From Acetobacterium wieringae (GTDB lineage: Bacteria > Bacillota > Clostridia > Eubacteriales > Eubacteriaceae), in the NCBI RefSeq assembly GCF_026646375.1, contig NZ_JAIPPU010000002.1:124001-188000 (forward strand): a DNA stretch of 64,000 nt, read 5' to 3'. Each line of letters opens with the position of its first letter. The stretch's first letter is position 1. The position numbers and the translations under genes are program-made. This document shows positions 31,931 through 41,060 of the stretch, piece after piece. The notes under the pieces are model-generated. The model was not told the DNA's origin. It saw nothing but the letters and a program-made list of their open reading frames with translations, and ran no database searches.

Positions 31931-33289
31931 TTATAATTTCTCCTGACGGTCAATTTCTTCCGAATTGCCAAAGGTTTCACGAGAGTATATCTTTTTCTCA
32001 TAAATTTTAGTTCCTGGTCGTTCCAATGCCCCCATCAGAAATTGATAATAGGCTCCCGGCGTAACAATGTTACCAGTCGCCGGCTTTTCAAAGCCGGTAT
32101 TCTCAAACAGTGAATCCGCTACTTTGACACAATTGGTATTTAAAGCAAAATAGGTCTTTAGCGGCCCCTTCTTAAATTTATAAAACCGAGCCCCGGTACC
32201 TTTGTAGATAACATCTTCCACACCCGTGTAATTACCTGGTTTAAGCATTCCCTGCTCTGCCAATTGGGTATCACAAAACCATTCAAACATATTTTCCTGA
32301 AAGCGTTGATAATTCTCCTTAATGATCGCCAGCTCATTATCGGTGAAAGCAACTTTAAACGAGATTAACACTTTCCCATCATGAATGACGGATTCTCGCA
32401 AATAACGATCCTTATCACAGATAAAAAGCACCCCATCACTCATGGCTCCGCCCAAACGGTAGGAGTGTCCATCAAAATTCCCGTAAGACAGAGCTTCATT
32501 TCCGAAAATCAAATCAACATGCCCAAACGCTTCCATAAATTTTTTGGATAAGTGCACCAGAATTTCCACGTTCATGGGATTAATACCCGCTTTTTCCGGC
32601 ACCAAAACTTCCTGGGATAATATATAGGCGTTGGCATCTTCAGATGCAACCTTTGCATCATATTTTCTAATCAACCCCATTGGCACAAATACTCCCAGTA
32701 ACGATGGCAGCGCAATCCGCATTTTTCGTTGCATCCGCTTCGCCGTCTTGCTCATGTGTTCCTGTGTCTCCCAATCATTAAAAGCGTCAAACAGTAACGT
32801 CACCCCATACCAGACCAGATAGATTCCCGATACAATTGCAAAGCTCGCCGTCTGAAAATAACTGTTGATAAACAGGTAAATACCAAAAATAAAATTAAGT
32901 ACCCCACTGATAAAGTAAAAACCATAATTAGGAACCCCATCCCGCCAATAGGTTACTGCTGAAATTAATTTTGCAATACTATTAATCACCACATAGATTG
33001 CAAATACATAAGGTATCAGTTCAGCTACAGTCAGCCGGAAATAAAACAACGCCACCGCAAAACCTAAATTGACCAATGCTCCGATTACGGTCATTCGTTT
33101 GCTACCATCGTGAGATTTAAAAAAGACCGAGACCAGATTAATCAAAGCAAAAACCACCAGCGCCGCCATCAACAATACAACCAGTTGTCCCACCGAAGTT
33201 CTTGGATGGCTGATCATATATATACCAATTGCCCCAATCCCAATACCTGAAAGCGTTCCAATGAATCGCTTCGTTTTTTTCTCGTTCAT
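31931..33289 (-). CDS. DUF308-type multi-pass membrane protein with an uncharacterised C-terminal domain
   Basis: A 452-residue protein. The start at 33289 (MNEKKTKRFIG) has GAGGG five bases upstream; an in-frame extension to 33349 lacks one. The first ~185 residues hold about six membrane helices arranged in repeated pairs as in DUF308/HdeD proteins (for example IGIYMISHPRTSVGQLVVLL and NFIFGIYLFI). The remaining ~260 residues are soluble, begin after a basic segment (KTAKRMQRKMRI), and include stretches such as YSLGGAM-like turns with no family I recognise. HdeD relatives are linked to acid stress in enterics, but that should not be transferred. It follows the pilus operon on the same strand after a gap of about 100 bases. 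Confidence 0.65.
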   Translation of the reverse strand: MNEKKTKRFIGTLSGIGIGAIGIYMISHPRTSVGQLVVLLMAALVVFALINLVSVFFKSHDGSKRMTVIGALVNLGFAVALFYFRLTVAELIPYVFAIYVVINSIAKLISAVTYWRDGVPNYGFYFISGVLNFIFGIYLFINSYFQTASFAIVSGIYLVWYGVTLLFDAFNDWETQEHMSKTAKRMQRKMRIALPSLLGVFVPMGLIRKYDAKVASEDANAYILSQEVLVPEKAGINPMNVEILVHLSKKFMEAFGHVDLIFGNEALSYGNFDGHSYRLGGAMSDGVLFICDKDRYLRESVIHDGKVLISFKVAFTDNELAIIKENYQRFQENMFEWFCDTQLAEQGMLKPGNYTGVEDVIYKGTGARFYKFKKGPLKTYFALNTNCVKVADSLFENTGFEKPATGNIVTPGAYYQFLMGALERPGTKIYEKKIYSRETFGNSEEIDRQEKL

Positions 33290-33388
33290 CTTTTTCCCTC
33301 TCTCATCGACTGTGTTGTTATAATCCTCTTTGCAATAACCAAAAATCACAGCTGTTTTTCTTGTTTCAAACTTACTTAAACGCTTCGT

Positions 33389-34084
33389 TCAATTGGTCTC
33401 CCGCACAATCTCTTGATTATCCCGGTTATCTGCCAGAATTCCGAAGCTTTCCAGTCGCATTCGCAGCCGTTTTTCCCCCATCGCTCCTGCTTCTATTTCA
33501 TAACTGATAACCCGAATCACCGGTACACACCGATTCAGTTCATTGAGAAAATCAATAAAGGTATCATCATTTCCTGTGCATACCACAACATATTCGCAGC
33601 GTGTTAAAATCTTACCATCAGGCCCGGTAATCGTCTTTTCGTCACTGTTCTGAAAATCCCGATTAATCTGTATCCCCAGACTTTCATCAATTTGGATATC
33701 CGCTGCTCCAAACTCCACAGATACCACCCCCACCTTTGCCACTTCAGCCATTCTGCCAATGTTCTCATACAAACTGACCGTATCCAACCGTTCCGGCAAA
33801 CTGCTCCGGTTATCGTCCAATTGTTGCCGAATCATTTCTAACTCATTTAAATAGTGCTCTTCGGACATTTCGTCAGGCAATTCCATAGTATAACGTTCTT
33901 TTTCTGCCAAAATCAGCTTTTGTTCACAATAACTTTCATATTTGGGGATCACCAATAAAGCCATCAGTGTTACAATCACTGCGCTGGCAATAATGCCTTT
34001 TTGAACCTTGATTTTTTGATTTATTTGGCGCGCTGTTTTTGAGTTGCTTTCACTGGACTTCCTTGCCGTCTTGCTTTTCACCAT
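33389..34084 (-). CDS. PilO-like pilus assembly protein
   Basis: A 231-residue bitopic protein: basic cytoplasmic N-terminus, one membrane helix (residues about 30-48), a coiled coil (about 60-100) and a ferredoxin-like periplasmic-type domain with VVCTGNDDTFIDFLNELN. This is the PilO/GspM architecture that forms an inner-membrane platform with PilN and PilM. It begins on the base after the pilN stop and is the last gene of the operon. Sequence similarity is weak, so identity rests on architecture and order. Confidence 0.7.
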   Translation of the reverse strand: MVKSKTARKSSESNSKTARQINQKIKVQKGIIASAVIVTLMALLVIPKYESYCEQKLILAEKERYTMELPDEMSEEHYLNELEMIRQQLDDNRSSLPERLDTVSLYENIGRMAEVAKVGVVSVEFGAADIQIDESLGIQINRDFQNSDEKTITGPDGKILTRCEYVVVCTGNDDTFIDFLNELNRCVPVIRVISYEIEAGAMGEKRLRMRLESFGILADNRDNQEIVRETN

Positions 34085-34645
34085 TTATACCTCAGCTATT
34101 TGAATGTCGAGTGTAAATCCCCACATTTCTTCCATACTGTTTTTATCAGTCGAAACATCATTTTTTCGAGCGGTACTAACCATATTAATCATTTCAAAAA
34201 CCGCCAAATTCGCAAGTTTTTCTTTAAACTCAAAAATCTCTTCTTTCTTTTTGGTTTCTCCTGAAATAATCAACCGACCCTCCTGATAGTCGTAATTCGA
34301 CAAAAGCATCCCGGCGGGCAGCACTTTATTAATTTCTGACATCGCTTGATATGGCAATGCCTTTCCACTACTGATTGCTTCCAAAAGCAATTGCCGGTGT
34401 TCCAACACCGCTTTTTGCTGGTTAAGATTGGTATAAATAACCTGGTAGTTTGCTTTATTCTCAATTAACATATCTATCTGTCTGATCTCTGCCAGACAGG
34501 ATTCCTCAAGAAACGTTAAGAAGCCATAAATTATCAAAACACCCAACAGTGCTCCGCTAAAAAGTATTAAACCTTTTGATATTGTTTTATCGGACCGTTT
34601 CTTTTTAACTGGATTCACTGGTAACAAATTCATTTCATGCTTCAA
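34085..34645 (-). CDS. PilN-like pilus assembly protein
   Basis: About 186 residues from a TTG at 34645, which follows AGAGGGGG and overlaps the pilM stop; an ATG at 34675 lies inside pilM and the ATG at 34633 gives the typical MNLLP start of PilN. The short cytoplasmic N-terminus NLLPVNP is the PilM-binding motif of PilN. It is followed by a basic patch, one membrane helix (about residues 22-44), a coiled coil and a small C-terminal fold. Which of the three starts is used is uncertain. Confidence 0.75.
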   Translation of the reverse strand: MKHEMNLLPVNPVKKKRSDKTISKGLILFSGALLGVLIIYGFLTFLEESCLAEIRQIDMLIENKANYQVIYTNLNQQKAVLEHRQLLLEAISSGKALPYQAMSEINKVLPAGMLLSNYDYQEGRLIISGETKKKEEIFEFKEKLANLAVFEMINMVSTARKNDVSTDKNSMEEMWGFTLDIQIAEV

Positions 34646-34646
34646 A

Positions 34647-35609
34647 TCAATTTTTTCCCCCTCTGATCTGTGCATATTTCATCAAACCGCATACGCATGG
34701 TGTAATTAAACATAATTGCGCCCGGGAAATTTGTTCGGTAAAAAACAGGCTCTGGTTCGACTCCAGCAGCTCATCGATCGGTCGCACTTCCGTTCCCATT
34801 GATTTTGACAGATATTCCCGAACCCCAGGATGCAGACTCTCGCCTCCCATCAAATAAATAGTTCCATCCCGACCGACTTTTTCGCAACCCAACGGGGATA
34901 TAAAGATCTGCTCAACCGCTTTTATTATCTGCTGCAAATAAACGATCCCATCCCAACCGCTTTCCAATTCGAGCTGATTGTTCTCACTGAGGACGTTTCC
35001 TTTGTAATGGAAAAGCCGGGTGCTTCTGTTACCAATATCAATAATCAAAGTTGATTGATCGTCTTGTTCAATCAGAAGTGAATCAAGTGTATAAAACTGT
35101 GGAACGATGGCATTTAAACTCCGACCATGTTTTTTAAAAAACCGTATATATCTGGTCAGTCGTGCTTTTTTTATCGCAACGCCCACTACATCCACTGTCT
35201 GTTCATCCATCCCTAGGCATTCAAACCATTGGTTTTGAACCCGAGCAACAAAATCAATTCGCCAATGATCCAGGTCTTCTGAAGTAAGCAGTTGCATCTG
35301 CCAGAAAATTGCGTCTTCCAAATCTGCAAGAGACATCATTGGAAAGGTAAAGGTTGCCACCATCATCTCAGCTTGATCAATTAACAAGATTACCTCATCC
35401 GTACGGTGATAGCCTTTTAATAATGACCGTAAAAGCTTACTGGTTGCCCGCTTTGTTTCAGAGTCAGTTTCAGGCCAAATCTGTTTCGGATTTTTTTCGA
35501 TGCGATATGCGATAATTCGGACTGATCCCGAATCATTGACTTCACCTAAAACGATTTTAATCAACGCTTTTCCCCAATCAATGATCCAAAGTCGCTTGCT
35601 CTTTTTCAA
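34647..35609 (-). CDS. pilM: PilM-like actin-fold pilus assembly ATPase
   Basis: A ~320-residue protein of the PilM/FtsA actin-like family: the first nucleotide motif IDWGKALIKIVL at the N-terminus, the phosphate-2 motif LIIDIGNRSTRL near residue 190 and an adenosine-type motif IYLMGGESLHPG near 265. PilM polymerises under the inner membrane and binds the N-terminal tail of PilN. The TTG at 35609 with AGGGGGTG nine bases upstream is preferred; a GTG at 35621 would overlap that ribosome site. Confidence 0.82.
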   Translation of the reverse strand: MKKSKRLWIIDWGKALIKIVLGEVNDSGSVRIIAYRIEKNPKQIWPETDSETKRATSKLLRSLLKGYHRTDEVILLIDQAEMMVATFTFPMMSLADLEDAIFWQMQLLTSEDLDHWRIDFVARVQNQWFECLGMDEQTVDVVGVAIKKARLTRYIRFFKKHGRSLNAIVPQFYTLDSLLIEQDDQSTLIIDIGNRSTRLFHYKGNVLSENNQLELESGWDGIVYLQQIIKAVEQIFISPLGCEKVGRDGTIYLMGGESLHPGVREYLSKSMGTEVRPIDELLESNQSLFFTEQISRAQLCLITPCVCGLMKYAQIRGGKN

Positions 35610-35613
35610 ATGA

Positions 35614-36036
35614 CTAAACACCCCCTAACATTTTCCAGTTAAACTTCACAATCTGACCTCCCGGCACTGCCATCAGATCAGGTTGCAATTCGATTGCACC
35701 ACTGAAATTTTTCTGATAATCACGGTATTCACTTTTGACCTCCACATAGCGCAGTTGATCCGCAGTTTTAAACACTCGAATTTCATAAAATCCGCCATTC
35801 TCATCGGTTTGCTTTCCGTTTGTTCCCGAATAATTGACATCTTTTTCCAATTCAGCCTGCAAAATCGCCATCGCATTTTTTCCCGTCAAAATCGACAATT
35901 GATAATTCTGGTTATGAACATTCGCCTGAAGTTCAGCCATTCCCCGGGTTAACGCATAGCCTGCAGCCGCTGCCAGAAGAGCTATGACCACCACCACCAG
36001 CGGCAAAACAAAACCATTCTTATTTGTTTTAATCAT
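35614..36036 (-). CDS. PilX-like minor pilin or pilus-associated protein
   Basis: A 140-residue protein with a short positively charged leader (IKTNKNG) and a class-III-signal-like hydrophobic helix (FVLPLVVVVIALLAAAAGYA). The +5 glutamate is absent, which is typical of PilX/GspK-type components. It overlaps the previous prepilin gene by four bases. The position between prepilins and pilM supports a minor-pilin role; sequence similarity alone would not. Confidence 0.6.
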   Translation of the reverse strand: MIKTNKNGFVLPLVVVVIALLAAAAGYALTRGMAELQANVHNQNYQLSILTGKNAMAILQAELEKDVNYSGTNGKQTDENGGFYEIRVFKTADQLRYVEVKSEYRDYQKNFSGAIELQPDLMAVPGGQIVKFNWKMLGGV

Positions 36037-36536
36037 ACAAACTCCACCACTCTTCCGTGGGAAATGATTGTTTCCCGATAATATACAACACCTTCAATAG
36101 CCAGATTATACCTGATAATAATTTCCTGATTGGATCCCAGTGATAGTGAAAATGACTGAATGTGATCCAAAAACTGACTATTACCACCTGACCCGATCGG
36201 GGTTAAGCCATTTTTGAAAACCTTATAGCGTCTTAAAAATCCGTTGCTGTAGAGATAATAATTATAATAAAGATCCGGACTTTCCAGATCCTGAAGATAG
36301 ATCCGATTGTTTTTATAATAGATTTTTTCTGATTTCAGCACCTGTTTTTGAAAATACAGTGTAATATAGCGCTCGTTGTAATACAATTCCTGATTGATTT
36401 TCGCCTGATCACTGATTGTGTTTATATAGATCAGTCCGGATAACAACATCCCAAGGATCAGAGAGATTACCATCAATGCAGTCAGCACTTCAATCAGGCT
36501 GAATCCCTGATCCTTTTTAGATTTTCGGTTACTCAT
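36033..36536 (-). CDS. PilW-like prepilin
   Basis: A 167-residue type IV prepilin-like protein with the cleavage and methylation signal QGFSLIEVLTALMVISLI. The ATG at 36536 has TGGAG six bases upstream; the frame is open to a GTG at 36587 but that lacks a ribosome site. After the hydrophobic helix the globular part is rich in Tyr/Asn, as in PilW/GspJ-like minor pilins. It overlaps the neighbouring prepilin gene by eight bases. Confidence 0.75.
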   Translation of the reverse strand: MSNRKSKKDQGFSLIEVLTALMVISLILGMLLSGLIYINTISDQAKINQELYYNERYITLYFQKQVLKSEKIYYKNNRIYLQDLESPDLYYNYYLYSNGFLRRYKVFKNGLTPIGSGGNSQFLDHIQSFSLSLGSNQEIIIRYNLAIEGVVYYRETIISHGRVVEFV

Positions 36537-36939
36537 GCAGACTCCAGAAAATCTTAATATGAAACAACTTATCCAAATTTTTTTCACCTTTATGAATAAT
36601 CTCGAGATGATACAAACTGACTTGACTGTCCTTTCTTAATCCTATCAGCTCGTAGTCCGGATACTTGCTTTCCAGGATGACCTCAATAACTTCCCGCAGA
36701 TCTTCTGTTGATCCGTTTTTTAAGCCAAGACTAATCTCATCTGCAATGCTATTGATTTCAACCGATTGTTCAAAAATGGCTTTTGATACTATTTCCGTTT
36801 TTATGACCATTCCATATAACCCCAGAATCATTGCCAAACCAAATCCACATACCGCTATGGCGATAATGGCTTCCACGAGTGTATATCCTTCTGGTGGTTT
36901 GACAAGCTGCCAAATACCCGTTATATGCTTATGGCTCAT
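36529..36939 (-). CDS. PilV/GspI-like prepilin
   Basis: A 136-residue prepilin with the signal EGYTLVEAIIAIAVCGFGLAM preceded by a 17-residue leader longer than average. The +5 glutamate is present. The ATG at 36939 lies inside the end of the upstream gene, with GGAAGGA nine bases before it. It is a minor pilin by size and position. Confidence 0.75.
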   Translation of the reverse strand: MSHKHITGIWQLVKPPEGYTLVEAIIAIAVCGFGLAMILGLYGMVIKTEIVSKAIFEQSVEINSIADEISLGLKNGSTEDLREVIEVILESKYPDYELIGLRKDSQVSLYHLEIIHKGEKNLDKLFHIKIFWSLHE

Positions 36940-37420
36940 CTAAATAAATCCTTCCATTTCCTATCTGGACGACGATTTTTCTGACCACACCATTTGCCCC
37001 AGTAAGATAGACCGTCCCCCCCTGGGATACAGTTCCGTGTTCGTAAAGCCTTAATACCGCCGCACCGGTGTAGTCTCCTGAGAAAGTTAAGGTTTCCACG
37101 GCAATAAAATCACGATGACTTACCCCATTTTTAGTCCAGATAACCTGCATCCCCGTATTTAAAAACCGCACCTGTCGCTGGTATCCATCCATTATTGCCT
37201 CATTCTGATACTGAAGCAAAGCGTAAAAAACACGTTCACACTCTGCTTCATAAGCATTCTGATTAAATGAACTTCGGTTGCCAAAGCCAGTGCCATACAA
37301 AGCAAGTGTCAACAGCGATAAAACTGCAAGGGATACCAACAATTCCATCAACGTGTACCCAGCATTCTCCCGTAAACACTTATTATTCTCCCTTAATTGG
37401 GGTGATGTAGTCGTTTCCAT
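36929..37420 (-). CDS. GspH/FimT-like prepilin
   Basis: A 163-residue prepilin with the signal AGYTLMELLVSLAVLSLL and a beta-rich C-terminal part (VRFLNTGMQVIW, VYLTGANGVV) as in GspH/FimT pseudopilins, which prime assembly. It starts nine bases after the stop of the first pilin gene without a strong ribosome site, suggesting translational coupling. Confidence 0.78.
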   Translation of the reverse strand: METTTSPQLRENNKCLRENAGYTLMELLVSLAVLSLLTLALYGTGFGNRSSFNQNAYEAECERVFYALLQYQNEAIMDGYQRQVRFLNTGMQVIWTKNGVSHRDFIAVETLTFSGDYTGAAVLRLYEHGTVSQGGTVYLTGANGVVRKIVVQIGNGRIYLDEP

Positions 37421-37429
37421 ATTGAACTG

Positions 37430-37819
37430 TTAATTGCCTGGACTGGCTACCAAACTGACCACTTCTGATGTGGCATCATAACTAAAACTCTTTCCCTTGC
37501 TCACCGGTTTAAGTTCTGCATTTTTTAGATAGCCAACCCGATGTAATTCAGTAACCAGTTCGTTAAAGGTATCCACCCCTGTTGGCAGCTCCCCTTTTTC
37601 AGCCTGGTAGAGCTCAATGGCGCTCTCAACAATGCGGATATTCGCCTGATCTGTCTTTTCCTGAGAATTTGCGAGAACACCGGTAAACCGTGGAATAGCT
37701 AAAGCAGCCAATGCCCCTAATATTGCAATCACAACGATTATTTCCATCAGTGTAAAACCGTTAAAATCATTTTGTCTGTGACGCTTCGGCTTGCCATTTG
37801 CTTTGCATTTACTTCCCAT
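37430..37819 (-). CDS. Major type IV pilin / GspG-like pseudopilin
   Basis: A 129-residue prepilin with an 18-19-residue basic leader and the canonical signal NGFTLMEIIVVIAILGALAA. The C-terminal part, AIPRFTGVLANSQEKTDQANIRIVE followed by a calcium-loop-like region, resembles GspG/PilE-type major subunits of Gram-positive pili. GATAGGGGAT precedes the ATG, making this the first gene of an eight-gene pilin/pilMNO operon. The assembly ATPase (PilB), platform (PilC) and prepilin peptidase (PilD) genes needed for function are not in the window. Confidence 0.82.
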   Translation of the reverse strand: MGSKCKANGKPKRHRQNDFNGFTLMEIIVVIAILGALAALAIPRFTGVLANSQEKTDQANIRIVESAIELYQAEKGELPTGVDTFNELVTELHRVGYLKNAELKPVSKGKSFSYDATSEVVSLVASPGN

Positions 37820-37862
37820 TTTTATCCCCTATCTCTTTTTACTCGATATTACCACTCTTGTA

Positions 37863-37899
37863 AAATAAAAAAAAGAGTAAATATTTAGCTTATTTACTC
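37863..37899 (-). terminator. Terminator of the MocR regulator gene
   Basis: On the minus strand GAGTAAATA pairs with TATTTACTC (37875-37883 and 37891-37899) and runs into T8. It separates the regulator from the pilin operon downstream. Confidence 0.82.
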
Positions 37900-37916
37900 C
37901 TTGCACAATATAATCA

Positions 37917-39311
37917 TTATAAATTCCATGCTTTTTTTAGAATCCCAATCCCGTTGTGAATCTGTTCATCGGTGAGTGAACCATATCCCAACAAAACCAT
38001 GCTTTTGTAATGCTCCGGCAAACCGTGAATAAAATAGGGTGAAACTGGATAAACCCGGATCCCCCGGGCCAGGGCCCGCTGATACATTTCTTCTTCCGTG
38101 AGGCCATTATCAAGCTGTACCAATAAATGATGACCCGCATTTTCCCCGGTAATCTTGACCTGACTGCCCAGGTCTTTTAATGCATTCATCAAAACAATCC
38201 GTTTTCCTTTATAAACTTTCCGCATTTTATTCACGTGTTTTTCAAAAAATCCACTGGCAATAAAGGCTCCAATCATTTTTTGTTCCAAACTGGAAACCGG
38301 TGAGCTAATAGCCTCCGCCGTCTCCTGATAGACCTTTAACAATTCTTCGGGTAATACCATGTAACTGATCCGGAACGACGGAGCGATCGATTTTGAAAAG
38401 GTACCCATATATATTACGCGGCCACTATTGTCAATACTCTGTAGCGACGGTAATGGCTTTTCATTATAGCGAAATTCGCTGTCGTAATCATCTTCTATAA
38501 TATAGTTTCCTTCTTCCTGGTTGGCAAAATTCAACAACCGAATGCGACGATCAATCGGCATACTCATTCCCAAAGGAAACTGATGGGATGGTGTCACATA
38601 AATCGCGACATTTGAATAATTTTTCAGCGGTTCGATTTGAATCCCCTTTTCATCAATATCGATGGAAATAACCGGATTGCCCATTTTTTCAAAAATATGA
38701 TAGGCTTTTAAGTAAACCGGATTCTCTAATATCACCGGTTTATTGCGGCCCCACAGAAGACCTAGAATCTGTAGGAGATGATCAGTTCCAGACCCAATGA
38801 TGATTTGCTCCTCACGGCATCGTACCCCCCGGGAGTGATAGAGCAAATCCACCAGGGCCTTTCTTAGTTCCAGTTCCCCCTGAATATCGGGTTTGTTTAA
38901 TAAGCTGTTGTCATACTCATTAAACGTCGATTTAAATATTTTACGAAAGGCTTCATAGGGGAAAATACGCTGATCAATGGCATTGGGAGAAAAATCAATT
39001 GTAACCGCTTCTGTTCTTTTTATGATGGCGCTTTTATCCTGAATGCGATTCGTATCTTTCATAAGATAGGTTGCGATCTGACAAACAAAATAACCTCTTT
39101 TGGGAATGGCTTCCAGATAGCCTTCCGCTACCAACTGACTATAGGCTGTATCCACAGTATTAACGCTGACTGCCAGATGACTGGCCAGACTTCGTTTGGA
39201 TGGAAGCTTTTCTCCATATTTCAAGTTACCGTCGGTTATTTCCTTCTTGATAAATTCATAAATTTCTACATACAAAAAGGAACCTTTATTTTTAAATGGT
39301 ATGGTAAGCAT
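37917..39311 (-). CDS. pdxR: MocR/PdxR-type regulator (GntR helix-turn-helix fused to aminotransferase fold)
   Basis: A 464-residue MocR protein. Residues 1-75 form a GntR winged helix (LPSKRSLASHLAVSVNTVDTAYSQL). Residues about 110-460 form a class-I aminotransferase-like domain with the PLP-lysine region MGTFSKSIAPSFRISYM. PdxR members bind PLP and regulate vitamin B6 genes. Divergence across a 99-base gap from a pyridoxal kinase gene supports that role. GGAGGAGC precedes the ATG. Catalysis is not expected. Confidence 0.88.
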   Translation of the reverse strand: MLTIPFKNKGSFLYVEIYEFIKKEITDGNLKYGEKLPSKRSLASHLAVSVNTVDTAYSQLVAEGYLEAIPKRGYFVCQIATYLMKDTNRIQDKSAIIKRTEAVTIDFSPNAIDQRIFPYEAFRKIFKSTFNEYDNSLLNKPDIQGELELRKALVDLLYHSRGVRCREEQIIIGSGTDHLLQILGLLWGRNKPVILENPVYLKAYHIFEKMGNPVISIDIDEKGIQIEPLKNYSNVAIYVTPSHQFPLGMSMPIDRRIRLLNFANQEEGNYIIEDDYDSEFRYNEKPLPSLQSIDNSGRVIYMGTFSKSIAPSFRISYMVLPEELLKVYQETAEAISSPVSSLEQKMIGAFIASGFFEKHVNKMRKVYKGKRIVLMNALKDLGSQVKITGENAGHHLLVQLDNGLTEEEMYQRALARGIRVYPVSPYFIHGLPEHYKSMVLLGYGSLTDEQIHNGIGILKKAWNL

Positions 39312-39354
39312 TGCTCCTCCAATCTGAATCCATAGTTTTTTGATTAACTGAGAC

Positions 39355-39383
39355 TTTCCACAGGTTCAATTGTAGCATATAAT
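39355..39383 (+). promoter_or_regulatory. Promoter of the pyridoxal kinase gene
   Basis: TTTCCA (39355-39360), 17-base spacer, TATAAT (39378-39383). It lies between the divergent regulator and kinase genes, so PdxR-type sites are expected to overlap it. Confidence 0.6.
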
Positions 39384-39410
39384 AAGATTAATTAAAATAA
39401 GGAGATTTAA

Positions 39411-40262
39411 ATGCAAAATAAACAAAAGCGGGTTGCCGCGATCCATGATATATCCTGTGTCGGCAGATGTTCTCTGACTGTAGCACTGCCGATTATCTCC
39501 GCTGCCGGATTTGATACCAGCGTCTTGCCCACCGCCGTTTTATCCACCCACACTGGTGGTTTCGAGGACTTTACCTACCGGGATTTAACCGCCGATATCC
39601 GTCCAATTTCTGATCACTGGCAGTCGCTTAAGCTGGAATTTGATGCATTGTATAGCGGTTTTTTAGGCTCATTCGAACAGATCGATTTGGTTGCCAGTCT
39701 CTTTGATCGCTTCCGAATAGAAACAAACCTGATTCTGGTGGATCCGGTAATGGCCGATCACGGCGAGCTTTATTCGATTTATACGCCCGAAATGGCCAAG
39801 GGAATGACTACCCTTTGCGCCAAAGCGGACATCATCGTTCCCAACCTCACCGAAGCCGCCTTGCTGTTGGATGAACCATATATTGGCGAAGACTATGATC
39901 AAAACTATGTCGAAGGCTTATTACTCCGACTGTCCCAACTGGGTTCTAAAAAAGTGGTGGTTACCGGTATTTCATTTGACCCCTCCAAACTGGGAGCAGC
40001 GACCTACGATGTAGAATCCCGTACATTCGACTACGTCTTTAATGACCGGGTAGCTGATTATTTTCATGGTACCGGGGATATTTTTGGAAGTACACTACTG
40101 GCTGGACTGCTTAACGACTTTAATTTACAGGAAGCCACTCAGATCGCCGTAGACTACACCCGGGAGTGCATTCTCAAAACGGTGGAGCTCCAACAGGAAA
40201 AGCGTTATGGTGTGTGTTTTGAGCGGGCTATCCCTTATCTGATAAAACGTTTGGGATTATAG
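39411..40262 (+). CDS. pdxY: Pyridoxal/pyridoxamine kinase
   Basis: A 283-residue ribokinase-superfamily enzyme of the PdxY/PdxK group. It phosphorylates pyridoxal, pyridoxine or pyridoxamine with ATP for PLP salvage. Visible motifs are the N-terminal HDISCVGRCSLTVALPI with TAVLSTHTGGF, the DPVMADHG segment, PNLTEAALLL and the ATP/anion-hole signature HGTGDIFGSTLLAG. AAGGAG precedes the ATG. Divergence from the MocR regulator and the strong terminator beyond it define a single-gene unit. Confidence 0.93.
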   Translation: MQNKQKRVAAIHDISCVGRCSLTVALPIISAAGFDTSVLPTAVLSTHTGGFEDFTYRDLTADIRPISDHWQSLKLEFDALYSGFLGSFEQIDLVASLFDRFRIETNLILVDPVMADHGELYSIYTPEMAKGMTTLCAKADIIVPNLTEAALLLDEPYIGEDYDQNYVEGLLLRLSQLGSKKVVVTGISFDPSKLGAATYDVESRTFDYVFNDRVADYFHGTGDIFGSTLLAGLLNDFNLQEATQIAVDYTRECILKTVELQQEKRYGVCFERAIPYLIKRLGL

Positions 40263-40317
40263 CTGTAAAATATAAGCGACCTATCCGGTAACACGGTTTG
40301 GTCCATCGGATATTTAT

Positions 40318-40353
40318 AAAAAAATCGGGAGATCATTGATCTCCCGATTTTTT
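40318..40353. terminator. Bidirectional terminator between pdxY and recX
   Basis: AAATCGGGAGATCA and TGATCTCCCGATTT form a near-perfect palindrome (40322-40350) with A and T runs outside, serving both convergent genes. The right edge abuts the recX stop. Confidence 0.85.
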
Positions 40354-41044
40354 ATTCGTCCAACAGCTCTTCTTCCATCGCTTCGATCTTTTCAGTGATC
40401 AACTCATAGGGATATCCTCGACCCATCAAACTCTTTTTGATCTGATAAATCAACGCTTTCCCCGCCAACCCTTTTTGGCGCTGAGTACGCAAATATTTTT
40501 GAATGTCCCGATCCAGCTTTTCCCGCTGTTTTTTTTCTTCCCGTACCAACTCATCCGCCGATAATTCCATGGATTCATCAGTTAATACCAGGTTTTTGAT
40601 CACTTCCAGAATCATTTCGGTGGGGTAACCCATCCGTCCCAGTTTTTCGTACAGTTTCTTTTTCTGTTGAAATGGCGTTTGACCTTTTAATCGCACTAAA
40701 CTCTTTTTTGCTACCATCTCACAACAGTGCATTTCCATTTCTCTGGGAAAAAGATCAACCAGTGAAAGCAGTAATTCATCTTCAATACCCCGCTTTTTCA
40801 GATCCTGAAGCAGTCGACGGGAACCATAATAATTCAGGTGTCGATTATTCTCAAGATAATTTTTCAGATAGACTGCATCATCAATATAATGGTATTCATC
40901 CAGCTTTTGCATCACCTCAGAAATAATCTTATCCGGGACGTTCTTTTTCTTCAGATATGCCACCATTTCACTGCTGGTTCGTGACTTAAAAGAGAGATAT
41001 TTTACCGCCAGATCCATAGCTTTTTCCCGCGTCATTTCACCCAT
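40352..41044 (-). CDS. recX: RecX-family regulatory protein
   Basis: A 230-residue all-helical protein built of repeated three-helix RecX motifs: AMDLAVKYLSFKSRTSSEMVAYL, the DEYHYIDDAVYLKNYLENN repeat and a C-terminal GRGYPYELITEKIE. RecX binds the RecA filament and modulates recombination. GGAGGTGA precedes the ATG. recA is not in the window. It follows the 187-residue envelope protein gene, from which it is separated by a terminator. Confidence 0.9.
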   Translation of the reverse strand: MGEMTREKAMDLAVKYLSFKSRTSSEMVAYLKKKNVPDKIISEVMQKLDEYHYIDDAVYLKNYLENNRHLNYYGSRRLLQDLKKRGIEDELLLSLVDLFPREMEMHCCEMVAKKSLVRLKGQTPFQQKKKLYEKLGRMGYPTEMILEVIKNLVLTDESMELSADELVREEKKQREKLDRDIQKYLRTQRQKGLAGKALIYQIKKSLMGRGYPYELITEKIEAMEEELLDE

Positions 41045-41060
41045 CGCTCACCTCCTGCAA

